Assembly: GCA_038134525.1 (NCBI GenBank)
Contig: JAYPVI010000002.1
Location: 124,001 to 188,000 of the forward strand
Origin: GCA-002727735 sp038134525
Lineage (GTDB): Bacteria > Bacteroidota > Bacteroidia > Flavobacteriales_D > Parvicellaceae
Direction: 5' to 3'
Length of the DNA stretch: 64,000 nucleotides
This document shows, in pieces, positions 35,253 to 42,751 of this stretch (its first letter is position 1; every line of letters starts with the position of its first letter). The notes beneath the pieces are model-generated. The model was given only the letters and a program-made list of their open reading frames with translations, had not been told where the DNA came from and did not search any database. The translations under genes and the position numbers were made by a program.

Positions 35253-36670
35253 GCATCAATACAGAAATAAAAAGGATTTATGAAGTCCAGTCCAACCCAA
35301 AAAATGTGTTGGACCTACGTAATTCAAGCTATCAAGACCGTATTGCTAAGATCAAAAGCATTTACAACTACATTTTAAACAAAAGGAATCACGATAGAAT
35401 TGCAGAAGCACTTTATAAAGATCTTCGAAAATCAAATGAAGAAGTAATTACTACAGAAATGACTCCAGTTATTCTAACTATCAAAGAAGTCTGTAAAAAG
35501 CTGAAACATTGGATGAAAGATGAGCACGTACCATCTCCAGTTACCATGGTTGGTATGTCTTCCTTTATTAAGTATGAATCAAAAGGAAATATTCTCATTA
35601 TAGGTCCCTGGAATTACCCCTTTCAGTTAGTGATTTACCCATTAGTATATGCTATAGCTGCAGGAAATACCGCGATCATAAAACCATCTGAATTTTCATC
35701 ACACACAGCCAATGCCATTAGCATTATGATAAAAGAATTATTTGATGAAAATGAGGTTGCTGTGGTAGAAGGGGGGATTCCTGAAGCTACAGCTTTATTA
35801 GATTTACCTTTTAATCATATTCATTTTACGGGTAGCCCAAAAGTGGGAAAAATCGTTATGGAAGCCGCAGCAAAAAACCTAACAGCTGTCACCCTGGAAT
35901 TAGGTGGAAAGTCTCCTGTAATAATAGATGGGTCGACCAACCTCAATTCCACTGCTGAAAAAGTATGTTGGGGAAAAACATTAAATAGTGGACAAACCTG
36001 TATCGCGCCTGATTTTGCAGTTGTTCAAGAAAAAGCCTTAGATGGATTCGTTGAAGGATTTAGAAAGGCATGTGAAAAGTTTTACAATCCCCAAAATAAA
36101 GGAATAGATCAATCAAAAGATTATGGAAGAATAATTAATGATGCCAATTTTGATCGTGTTCTAGCCCTCTTAGAAGATGCCAAAGAAAAAGGTGCGAAAG
36201 TAGAATTTGGTGGTGAAGTCAATAAGCAAGATCGGTACATCCAACCCACATTACTTTCCAATGTAAATAGAGTAATGAAGATCATGCAAGACGAAATTTT
36301 CGGGCCAATTCTACCAGTGGTTTCCTATAAAAATAAAGAGGATGTGACCGAATTACTCAATTCATTTCCATCTCCCCTAGCATTGTATATCATGAGCAAC
36401 AATAAAAATAACACGCAATATTTTCTTAATCATACGGTTGCTGGAGGAACATGCATCAATGAACTTATGCTTACTTCAGTAAACCCTCACCTACCCTTTG
36501 GAGGTGTCAACAACAGCGGAGTGGGTAAAACTGGGGGCAAACATAGCTTTATGGATTTTTCCAACCAAAGGGGGGTGATTAATCGTAAATATGGGAATAG
36601 CATAAAATTAATATACCCACCATTTAACAAACAGATTTTCAAATATTTTCAAAAAGTCATAAAATTTTAA
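35249..36670 (+). CDS. aldehyde dehydrogenase, ALDH3/fatty-aldehyde type
   Basis: 473 aa NAD(P)-dependent oxidation of aldehydes to acids. Contains GPWNYPFQLVIYPLVYAIAAGN (about residues 118-139), the ALDH3 signature; HFTGSPKVGKIVM, LELGGKSPVI (catalytic Glu about 216) and SGQTCIAPD (catalytic Cys about 251). The C-terminal tail YPPFNKQIFKYFQKVIKF is aromatic and basic, similar in position to the membrane-associating tail of fatty aldehyde dehydrogenase ALDH3A2, which oxidises phytenal. Long-chain or isoprenoid aldehyde as substrate is an inference. Confidence 0.87.
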   Translation: MSINTEIKRIYEVQSNPKNVLDLRNSSYQDRIAKIKSIYNYILNKRNHDRIAEALYKDLRKSNEEVITTEMTPVILTIKEVCKKLKHWMKDEHVPSPVTMVGMSSFIKYESKGNILIIGPWNYPFQLVIYPLVYAIAAGNTAIIKPSEFSSHTANAISIMIKELFDENEVAVVEGGIPEATALLDLPFNHIHFTGSPKVGKIVMEAAAKNLTAVTLELGGKSPVIIDGSTNLNSTAEKVCWGKTLNSGQTCIAPDFAVVQEKALDGFVEGFRKACEKFYNPQNKGIDQSKDYGRIINDANFDRVLALLEDAKEKGAKVEFGGEVNKQDRYIQPTLLSNVNRVMKIMQDEIFGPILPVVSYKNKEDVTELLNSFPSPLALYIMSNNKNNTQYFLNHTVAGGTCINELMLTSVNPHLPFGGVNNSGVGKTGGKHSFMDFSNQRGVINRKYGNSIKLIYPPFNKQIFKYFQKVIKF

Positions 36671-36671
36671 A

Positions 36672-37484
36672 ATGAGTAAGAAAACTGCATTCATAACAGG
36701 GAGTAGTAGAGGCATTGGTAAAGCCATTGCCCTAAGATTAGCCAAAGAAGGATATAATATTGCTGTAGCCGCCAAAACAACGGAACCACATCCCAAGCTT
36801 GAGGGTACCATCTACACCGCGGCAGAAGAAATAGAAAAAGCTGGTGGTAAAGCGTTGCCCATCGTGGTAGACATCAGAGATGAAGAAAATGTAAAATCAG
36901 CTGTACAGCAGACCGTAGATAAGTTTGGAGGTGTAGACATACTTGTTAATAATGCAAGTGCCATTTCTTTAACCATGATAGAAGAAACAGAAATGAAACG
37001 ATACGACTTAATGCATGACATTAACGTTAGGGGTACTTTCATGGTATCAAAATATTGTATTCCACATTTAAAAAACAGCGAAAACGGACATATTCTTACC
37101 CTTTCTCCTCCCATAAATATGGATCCAAAGTGGTTTGGATCTCATTTAGCCTACACCATGAGTAAATACAGCATGAGTATGACGGTTATTGGTCAGTCCA
37201 ATCAACTCAAAAATCACGGTATTGCATCCAACGCCCTTTGGCCAAAAACAACCATAGCCACAGCAGCTGTTAAAAATTTGTTAGGTGGTGATAGCATCGT
37301 TAAAGTAAGTAGGAAACCAGAAATTATGGCCGATGCTGCTTTTGAAATTCTCCACATGGACGCAAGTAAAGTAACTGGAAACTTTTTCATAGACGAATAT
37401 GTCCTTAGAGATTGTGGTATAACTGATTTTGATCATTATGCCGTTGACCCTTCCATGAGTTTAATGAAAGATTTATTCATTTAA
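36672..37484 (+). CDS. HSDL2-like short-chain dehydrogenase
   Basis: 270 aa. Very similar in pattern to animal peroxisomal HSDL2: ITGSSRGIGKAIALRLAKEG (about residues 8-27), AAKTTEPHPKLEGTIYTAAEE (about 33-53), DILVNNASAISL, LTLSPPINMDPKWF, YTMSKYSMSM (canonical YxxxK) and ALWPKTTIATAAVKNLLGG. Animal HSDL2 carries a C-terminal SCP2 domain; here the SDR ends after the catalytic part, and an SCP2 domain instead ends the acyl-CoA dehydrogenase two genes on. Related bacterial SDRs occur in terpene-degradation operons. Confidence 0.87.
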   Translation: MSKKTAFITGSSRGIGKAIALRLAKEGYNIAVAAKTTEPHPKLEGTIYTAAEEIEKAGGKALPIVVDIRDEENVKSAVQQTVDKFGGVDILVNNASAISLTMIEETEMKRYDLMHDINVRGTFMVSKYCIPHLKNSENGHILTLSPPINMDPKWFGSHLAYTMSKYSMSMTVIGQSNQLKNHGIASNALWPKTTIATAAVKNLLGGDSIVKVSRKPEIMADAAFEILHMDASKVTGNFFIDEYVLRDCGITDFDHYAVDPSMSLMKDLFI

Positions 37485-38624
37485 ATGAACCATTACTATT
37501 TCACATCTGAACATCAATTATTTAGAAAATCACTTAGAGATTTTTTAAATCGTGAGATAGTACCCCACATTGATCAATGGGAAGAAGAAGGGGAAATCCC
37601 CAAGTCTGCTTTTAAAAAACTGGGTGACATGGGTTACTATGGACTTGGTTTTGAAGAAAGTTATGGGGGAATGTCTACCGATATTTTCTACACCATGATT
37701 TTAGTAGAAGAACTAAATAAATGTAATTCGGCTGGAACTGCCGCATCTCTTCTATCACACTCCACATTAGCATTAGAACACCTTTCAAAAAATGGATCAG
37801 CATTTCTTAAAAAAAACTATTTAAAGCCAGGTATTTCTGGAGATCTAATTGGCTGCCTAGCCATTTCAGAACCACATGCCGGATCAGATGTATCAAACAT
37901 TCAAACTAAGGCCGAAGACAATGGAGATCATTATATCATTAATGGATCTAAAACATTTATCACCAATGGGATTAAAAGTGATTTTTATGTAGCAGCAGTA
38001 AGAACAGGTGATAAGGGATATGATGGCATCAGTATGATGGTTATAAACAGAGCTAACCCAGGAATAAAAACCAATGCTCTAAAGAAGTTAGGTTGGCACG
38101 CATCAGAAACAGCAGAAATTTCTTTTGATAACGTAAGAGTTCCTAAAGAAAACTTGATTGGTGAGATTAATAAAGGATTTTACTATATCATGGAAAAATT
38201 TGAGTTAGAACGACTTATTTTATCTACAGGAGCACTTGCATCTGCAGAATATGCATTGGAATATGGCTTACAATACCTATCCGAAAGAAAAGCATTTAAT
38301 AGGTCGTTAAATACATTCCAAGAACTAAGACACCGAGTGGCTCAGTTATCTGCTGAATTAGCCTGTTTGAAAGCATTCAATTACCAAATCTGCAATGCAC
38401 TTCAACTGAAGGAAAACGTGACCAAGGAATGTGCCATGAGCAAACTGCTTTGTACTGAATTTATGGACAAACTAAGCTACCAGATACTTCAATTTTTAGG
38501 AGGATACGGTTACATGGAAGAATATAAAGCAGCCCGAATTTTTAGAGATAGCAGAATTGGCACCATTGGAGGTGGCACTTCTGAAATCATGAGAGAAATT
38601 ATAGCAAAATCAATAATAGGATAA
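37485..38624 (+). CDS. acyl-CoA dehydrogenase, IVD/LCAD-like catalytic arrangement
   Basis: 379 aa, standard ACAD length. Beta-domain GCLAISEPHAGSDVSN (about residues 125-140) and TFITNGIKSDF; C-domain LGGYGYMEEY and IGTIGGGTSEIMREII (about 359-374). The usual YEGT Glu is replaced by Gly (IGGGT), and a Glu occurs in FELERLIL (about 244-251), matching isovaleryl-/long-chain-CoA dehydrogenases, which use that position and accept branched substrates. Starts directly after the HSDL2-like stop; 10 nt before a close paralogue. Confidence 0.88.
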   Translation: MNHYYFTSEHQLFRKSLRDFLNREIVPHIDQWEEEGEIPKSAFKKLGDMGYYGLGFEESYGGMSTDIFYTMILVEELNKCNSAGTAASLLSHSTLALEHLSKNGSAFLKKNYLKPGISGDLIGCLAISEPHAGSDVSNIQTKAEDNGDHYIINGSKTFITNGIKSDFYVAAVRTGDKGYDGISMMVINRANPGIKTNALKKLGWHASETAEISFDNVRVPKENLIGEINKGFYYIMEKFELERLILSTGALASAEYALEYGLQYLSERKAFNRSLNTFQELRHRVAQLSAELACLKAFNYQICNALQLKENVTKECAMSKLLCTEFMDKLSYQILQFLGGYGYMEEYKAARIFRDSRIGTIGGGTSEIMREIIAKSIIG

Positions 38625-38634
38625 ACAATAAAAA

Positions 38635-40188
38635 ATGAAAAATTACTATTTCAATGAAGAACACGAACTTTTCAGACAAGGACTGAGAGATTTCTTAAAT
38701 AAGGAAGTGGTTCCTAACATAGAAAAGTGGGAAGAAGAACAACGCATTCCAAAAGAGATATTCAAGAAATTTGGAGACATGGGATACTTAGGCTTGAACT
38801 ATCCTGAAAAGTACGGTGGAATTGACGCTGACTTCTTTTATGCGGTGGTATTTACAGAAGAAATTTCAAAAGTATTTTCAGGAGGATTTATGGCTGCATT
38901 TGCGGTACAACAGTTTATGTCTAGTCCTTATTTAATGAAACATGGTTCTGATTTTATAAAAGAAAAATATTTAACTAAAGCCATTTCGGGTGATGCAATT
39001 TGCTCCATAGCAATCTCTGAGCCTAATGCGGGTTCTGACGTGGCAAATATCAGAACAACAGCGGTTAGAGAGGGGAATCATTATATTGTTAACGGTTCAA
39101 AAACATTTATCACTAGTGGTGTATATGGAGATGTGCTGATTACTGTGGTAAAAACCAAACCTGAAGAAGGTTTTAACGGAATTAGCTTACTGGTCATTGA
39201 TAGAGATGCAGAAGGAGTTTCTGCAACTAAATTGAAAAAATTAGGATGGCACGCATCTGATACGGCCGAGTTATCATTTGACAATGTAAAAGTTCCCGTA
39301 GAGAATTTATTAGGAGAAGAAAATCATGGCTTTTTCTATTTGATGGATGGATTACAATTAGAACGATTAGTAGGGGCCATTGGTGGATATGCAGGTTCAG
39401 AAGCCGCCTTAGATTACTCACTACAATATATGTCAGAAAGAGAAGCCTTTGGACGTCCTATAAATAAGTTTCAGGTACTTAGACATCGTGTGGCCCAAAT
39501 GTCTTCAGAAATTGAAAGCATCAAATATTTTGTATATCACTGTTGCAGGCTTCACGCTGATGGGGAATATGTAGTAAAAGAATGTTCCATGGCTAAATTA
39601 TTGGGGACCGAACTCTCTGATAAAGTCATGTACCAATGCCTTCAATTTTTTGGTGGATATGGCTACATGGAAGAATACAAAATGGCCAGAATGTTCAGGG
39701 ACAGTAGAATTGGTACCATTGGTGGAGGGACTTCAGAAATCATGAGAGAAATTATTGCCAAAATGGTTATTGATGATAAGTCATATCAAAAATCTACTAA
39801 TACACACATCATTAAAAGTAAACCAACTAATGGATCAATGAATGGTTCATCTAAAACAAATAATAATACAAACAATCAAAAAAATACAACTATGAGTTAC
39901 GAAAGTACATTTAACACCATGAAGGAAAAAGCAGAAAGTGCACAACCACTTGGGTCTGTTCTTAAATTAAATTTTGGAGAAAACAGAATCGTGATTGACG
40001 GAACAAAAGGAGCTAATCAGGTTTCTGGAGAAGATATAGATGCCAATTGTACAGTTGATGTAAGTTTGGATGATTTCACCTCTATGCTGAATGGTGACTT
40101 AAACCCAATGGGAGCATTTATGTCAGGAAAAATGAAGGTTAAAGGAGATACTGGAGTTGCTTTAAAACTTCAAACCCTTTTTAGCTAG
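38635..40188 (+). CDS. acyl-CoA dehydrogenase fused to C-terminal SCP2 lipid-carrier domain
   Basis: 517 aa. Residues 1-380 are an ACAD paralogous to the preceding gene (YFNEEHELFRQGLRDFLN; SIAISEPNAGSDVAN; LQLERLVGAIGG with the IVD/LCAD-type Glu; IGTIGGGTSEIMREII). A low-complexity Ser/Thr/Asn/Lys linker (about 381-419) leads to an SCP2 domain from Met420: MSYESTFNTMKEKAESAQP and a C-terminal GDLNPMGAFMSGKMKVKGDT. The linker DNA resembles an intergenic spacer and the ATG at 39892 looks like an original SCP2 start, so a free SCP2 protein could also be made. SCP2 domains bind acyl-CoA and isoprenoid lipids. Confidence 0.88.
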   Translation: MKNYYFNEEHELFRQGLRDFLNKEVVPNIEKWEEEQRIPKEIFKKFGDMGYLGLNYPEKYGGIDADFFYAVVFTEEISKVFSGGFMAAFAVQQFMSSPYLMKHGSDFIKEKYLTKAISGDAICSIAISEPNAGSDVANIRTTAVREGNHYIVNGSKTFITSGVYGDVLITVVKTKPEEGFNGISLLVIDRDAEGVSATKLKKLGWHASDTAELSFDNVKVPVENLLGEENHGFFYLMDGLQLERLVGAIGGYAGSEAALDYSLQYMSEREAFGRPINKFQVLRHRVAQMSSEIESIKYFVYHCCRLHADGEYVVKECSMAKLLGTELSDKVMYQCLQFFGGYGYMEEYKMARMFRDSRIGTIGGGTSEIMREIIAKMVIDDKSYQKSTNTHIIKSKPTNGSMNGSSKTNNNTNNQKNTTMSYESTFNTMKEKAESAQPLGSVLKLNFGENRIVIDGTKGANQVSGEDIDANCTVDVSLDDFTSMLNGDLNPMGAFMSGKMKVKGDTGVALKLQTLFS

Positions 40189-40195
40189 ATTTTTC

Positions 40196-41536
40196 TTGAG
40201 TAAATCAGAAAAAAACGTAGTGGTAATCGGTGCCGGTCCAGCTGGTGCCGCTGCTGCTTATTACCTACAAAAAGAGGGGTATGAAGTAACCGTACTTGAA
40301 AAGGAATCTTTTGTAGGCGGTCGAACGCACGGATATGAGGATGAGCGAGTTCGATTTGATACAGGGGCTAGTTTTTTCACCAACTTCTATCCACTTCTAA
40401 AAGAGTTAGTGAAAAAACTCCAGATCGAAAACGAGGTTATTGAGTTAGAAAGAAAAGTAGGGTTAAAATACAAAAACCAAATTTCCGAATTTAAATTCGG
40501 GAGTTTTCGCTCATTTTGGAACCTACCATTTATTGAAACAAGAGATAAGTGGATCATGTTATGGAATACCATAAAGCTTACATTGCAAAGAGGTAAACTA
40601 GACTTAGTTTCGCCAGATAAATTAGCTGCTGTAGATGATGAATCCATAGCAGAGTGGGCCACCAATAGTATGTCATATAAAATTTATCATTTCTTAATTA
40701 GACCAGGTGTGGAGCCCTTCTGGTATTTTTCTTGTAAAGATGTGTCAAGAGCCATGACTACCGTACTACAGGCCAGAGCAGCAGATGCAAAATTTTACAC
40801 TTTCAAACACGGTATGGCTAGAATTTCTGAAAAGCTACTTGAAAATTGTAAAGTACATTTAAATGCCTGTGTTAATGAAATAAATGTAAATGGAAAGGTT
40901 GAGATCAACTATAGCATCTATGATAAAACTCAAAAAATTACAACTGACTGTTTAGTAATGGCTACACCTGCCACTGTTTCCTCAAAACTATTAGATAAAC
41001 AATTAAATAATCCTTTAGGTACATTTATTAAAACCCAAAAATATGTACATAACATACATGCTGCCTATTTGGTAGATGAAAATGAAATACGTGGATTTCA
41101 CGCCTATTATTATCCGTGTGGAGATTGGGACACCCCCATTGGTGCCATTGTTTTTCATAAATTAAAATGCCCAAATTCAGTAAAAGCTCCAGAAGGGAAA
41201 GAGCTGGTCAGCATTTATTTACTTGATGATCCCTCAAAAGCACTTATAAATAGTGACAAAAATGATAATGAAATGATGAATGAAGTTTGGGAAATGGGAT
41301 GTGATTTTCTTCCTAAATTGACAAAAAATAAAGAAAATGTGACCATCATAAAACGAAGAGAAGCTATACCTCTTCATGAAGTAGGGCGTTATAAAAAAGC
41401 CAGTCAATTAAAAAATGAAAGTTTAGAAAAAATATTTTTTACAGGTGATTATCTCTCTTGTGCAACGGTAGAGGGTGGACTAAGAAGTGGAAGATGGGTT
41501 GCTTCTATAGTTGCAAAAAAGAAAATTACTTTTTAA
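40196..41536 (+). CDS. FAD-dependent oxidoreductase (phytoene desaturase/amine oxidase superfamily)
   Basis: 446 aa, TTG start 7 nt after the fused ACAD stop. N-terminal FAD site VVVIGAGPAGAAAAYYLQKEGYEVTVLEKESFVGGRT (about residues 8-44; GxGxxG and distal Glu) and C-terminal FTGDYLSCATVEGGLRSGRWVA (about 417-438), as in protoporphyrinogen oxidase and carotenoid desaturases. The middle is not assignable to one enzyme. Last gene of the operon, so it may desaturate or oxidise an isoprenoid-like substrate (inference). Its 3' end overlaps the convergent hydroxylase gene by 11 bp. Confidence 0.8.
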   Translation: MSKSEKNVVVIGAGPAGAAAAYYLQKEGYEVTVLEKESFVGGRTHGYEDERVRFDTGASFFTNFYPLLKELVKKLQIENEVIELERKVGLKYKNQISEFKFGSFRSFWNLPFIETRDKWIMLWNTIKLTLQRGKLDLVSPDKLAAVDDESIAEWATNSMSYKIYHFLIRPGVEPFWYFSCKDVSRAMTTVLQARAADAKFYTFKHGMARISEKLLENCKVHLNACVNEINVNGKVEINYSIYDKTQKITTDCLVMATPATVSSKLLDKQLNNPLGTFIKTQKYVHNIHAAYLVDENEIRGFHAYYYPCGDWDTPIGAIVFHKLKCPNSVKAPEGKELVSIYLLDDPSKALINSDKNDNEMMNEVWEMGCDFLPKLTKNKENVTIIKRREAIPLHEVGRYKKASQLKNESLEKIFFTGDYLSCATVEGGLRSGRWVASIVAKKKITF

Positions 41537-42182
41537 ACATTGTGTTTAATATCTTATCCCACACTGTTGTAGTGAAACCAAACCCATTTTCAGGATCTCT
41601 ATAATGATGCATTAAATGATGCTTCACTAACATTCTAAAATATTTGTTTTTTAATGTCATATGATGACTTGCGTAATGGAACCAATCATATATCAAATAG
41701 GCTGAAACCAACGAGAAAAAAAAGGGAGAAGACATATATCTTCCTAATAACTCAACAGAGGCCCAATATAATAGAATTCCTCCAGGAATGGAAACAAGTG
41801 GAGGAACCACTAGACGTCTTGGATCATTTGGATAGTCATGATGAGCACCATGAATTAGGTACAAAAGCTTTTTCCCCAAATCAGTCTTTGGATTACTGTG
41901 AAAAACAAAACGATGCCCCGTATATTCAATGAATGTCCAAAATAAAATACCACCAAGAATCAAAGGAAAGTTATACCATATTACATACTGATTAGTATAA
42001 GAAAATAAAATTGTTTCATATAAAAAGTATAAAATAACAGGGATGAAAATTAGAAATGGAACAATGTGATGAGTTGTAGTTACGCTTTCTAAAAATTTAT
42101 TTTCGTAAATTTTTACAGATTCTTTTCCTGATATAAAAAAAGGATTCTTTTCCTTGTCTTTTTGACTTATCATCATAAGCAA
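41526..42182 (-). CDS. fatty acid 2-hydroxylase (FA hydroxylase superfamily)
   Basis: 218 aa integral-membrane di-iron hydroxylase. His motifs in order: HRFVFH (about residues 90-95), HGAHHDYPNDPRRLVVPP (about 110-127), HYASHH (about 167-172), HHLMHH (about 187-192), with four hydrophobic helices. HHDYPNDPRRLV corresponds to the Scs7/FA2H motif. FA2H makes 2-hydroxy fatty acids, used in lipids or alpha-oxidation. It is transcribed divergently from the SRPBCC gene, with a -7 box TATATTTG on the minus strand (42215-42208) next to the putative TetR operator. Confidence 0.85.
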   Translation of the reverse strand: MLMMISQKDKEKNPFFISGKESVKIYENKFLESVTTTHHIVPFLIFIPVILYFLYETILFSYTNQYVIWYNFPLILGGILFWTFIEYTGHRFVFHSNPKTDLGKKLLYLIHGAHHDYPNDPRRLVVPPLVSIPGGILLYWASVELLGRYMSSPFFFSLVSAYLIYDWFHYASHHMTLKNKYFRMLVKHHLMHHYRDPENGFGFTTTVWDKILNTMFKK

Positions 42183-42207
42183 ATTTTATGAATTTAAATT
42201 ATAAAAC

Positions 42208-42239
42208 CAAATATAATTAGTCATTTTTATCTAAATTTA
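42208..42239. promoter_or_regulatory. divergent promoters with putative TetR operator
   Basis: TTAGTCATTTTTATCTAA (42217-42234) matches the operator at 25007-25024 in 16 of 18 positions. The minus-strand -7 box for the hydroxylase (42208-42215) abuts it, and a plus-strand near-consensus box TAAATTTA (42232-42239) for the SRPBCC gene overlaps it, so a bound repressor could block both. Confidence 0.5.
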
Positions 42240-42255
42240 TTGTTGTTTTTTAACA

Positions 42256-42750
42256 ATGAAATTTGTCAGTAAAAAACATATCAAAATTATTAATTCAAGC
42301 ATTGAAAATTGCTTTAAGACGCCTATTTACTGTGATGTGAAAAAAATCATGACTGGGTATGGTGTGCTTCCTCCATCAGAGGGTGTGATACATGATGCTA
42401 ATTGGGCTAATCCGAAAGGACATCGAACTGTATTGGCATTTGGTAAGCCTCTGTGTACGGAGAGAATTTTAAGTAGATTAGAAAATGAATATTGGAAATA
42501 CGAATTAGTTGATTTTCAACAATCGACTTTTTTCTTCACCAGTAAAGTAATAGGGGAAATATCAGTTAAAGAAATAGAGAAGAATAAGTGTAAAGTGTCA
42601 ACTAAATATACTTTTTTAACGAAAGGGCTAATATCAAAAATTTTATGTTTCCTATTTGTGCACTTACTATGGAGCGGGCTACAGAAAAAAGGTCTTAACA
42701 ACATCAAAAAGCTAGCTGAAAACAAGGAACCTTACTTTTATCCTAGGTAA
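42256..42750 (+). CDS. SRPBCC (START-like) family protein
   Basis: 164 aa of mixed alpha/beta sequence fitting the polyketide-cyclase/START-like fold: an opening beta strand and helix (IKIINSSIENCFKTPIYCDVKKIM), a run of beta strands (GHRTVLAFGKPLCTERILSRL; FFFTSKVIGEISVKEIEKNKCKVSTKYTF) and a long C-terminal helix LLWSGLQKKGLNNIKKLAE. Binds hydrophobic small molecules in other families; ligand unknown. Shares the operator region with the hydroxylase. Only 1 nt separates its stop from the convergent ABC-F gene. Confidence 0.75.
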   Translation: MKFVSKKHIKIINSSIENCFKTPIYCDVKKIMTGYGVLPPSEGVIHDANWANPKGHRTVLAFGKPLCTERILSRLENEYWKYELVDFQQSTFFFTSKVIGEISVKEIEKNKCKVSTKYTFLTKGLISKILCFLFVHLLWSGLQKKGLNNIKKLAENKEPYFYPR

Positions 42751-42751
42751 T

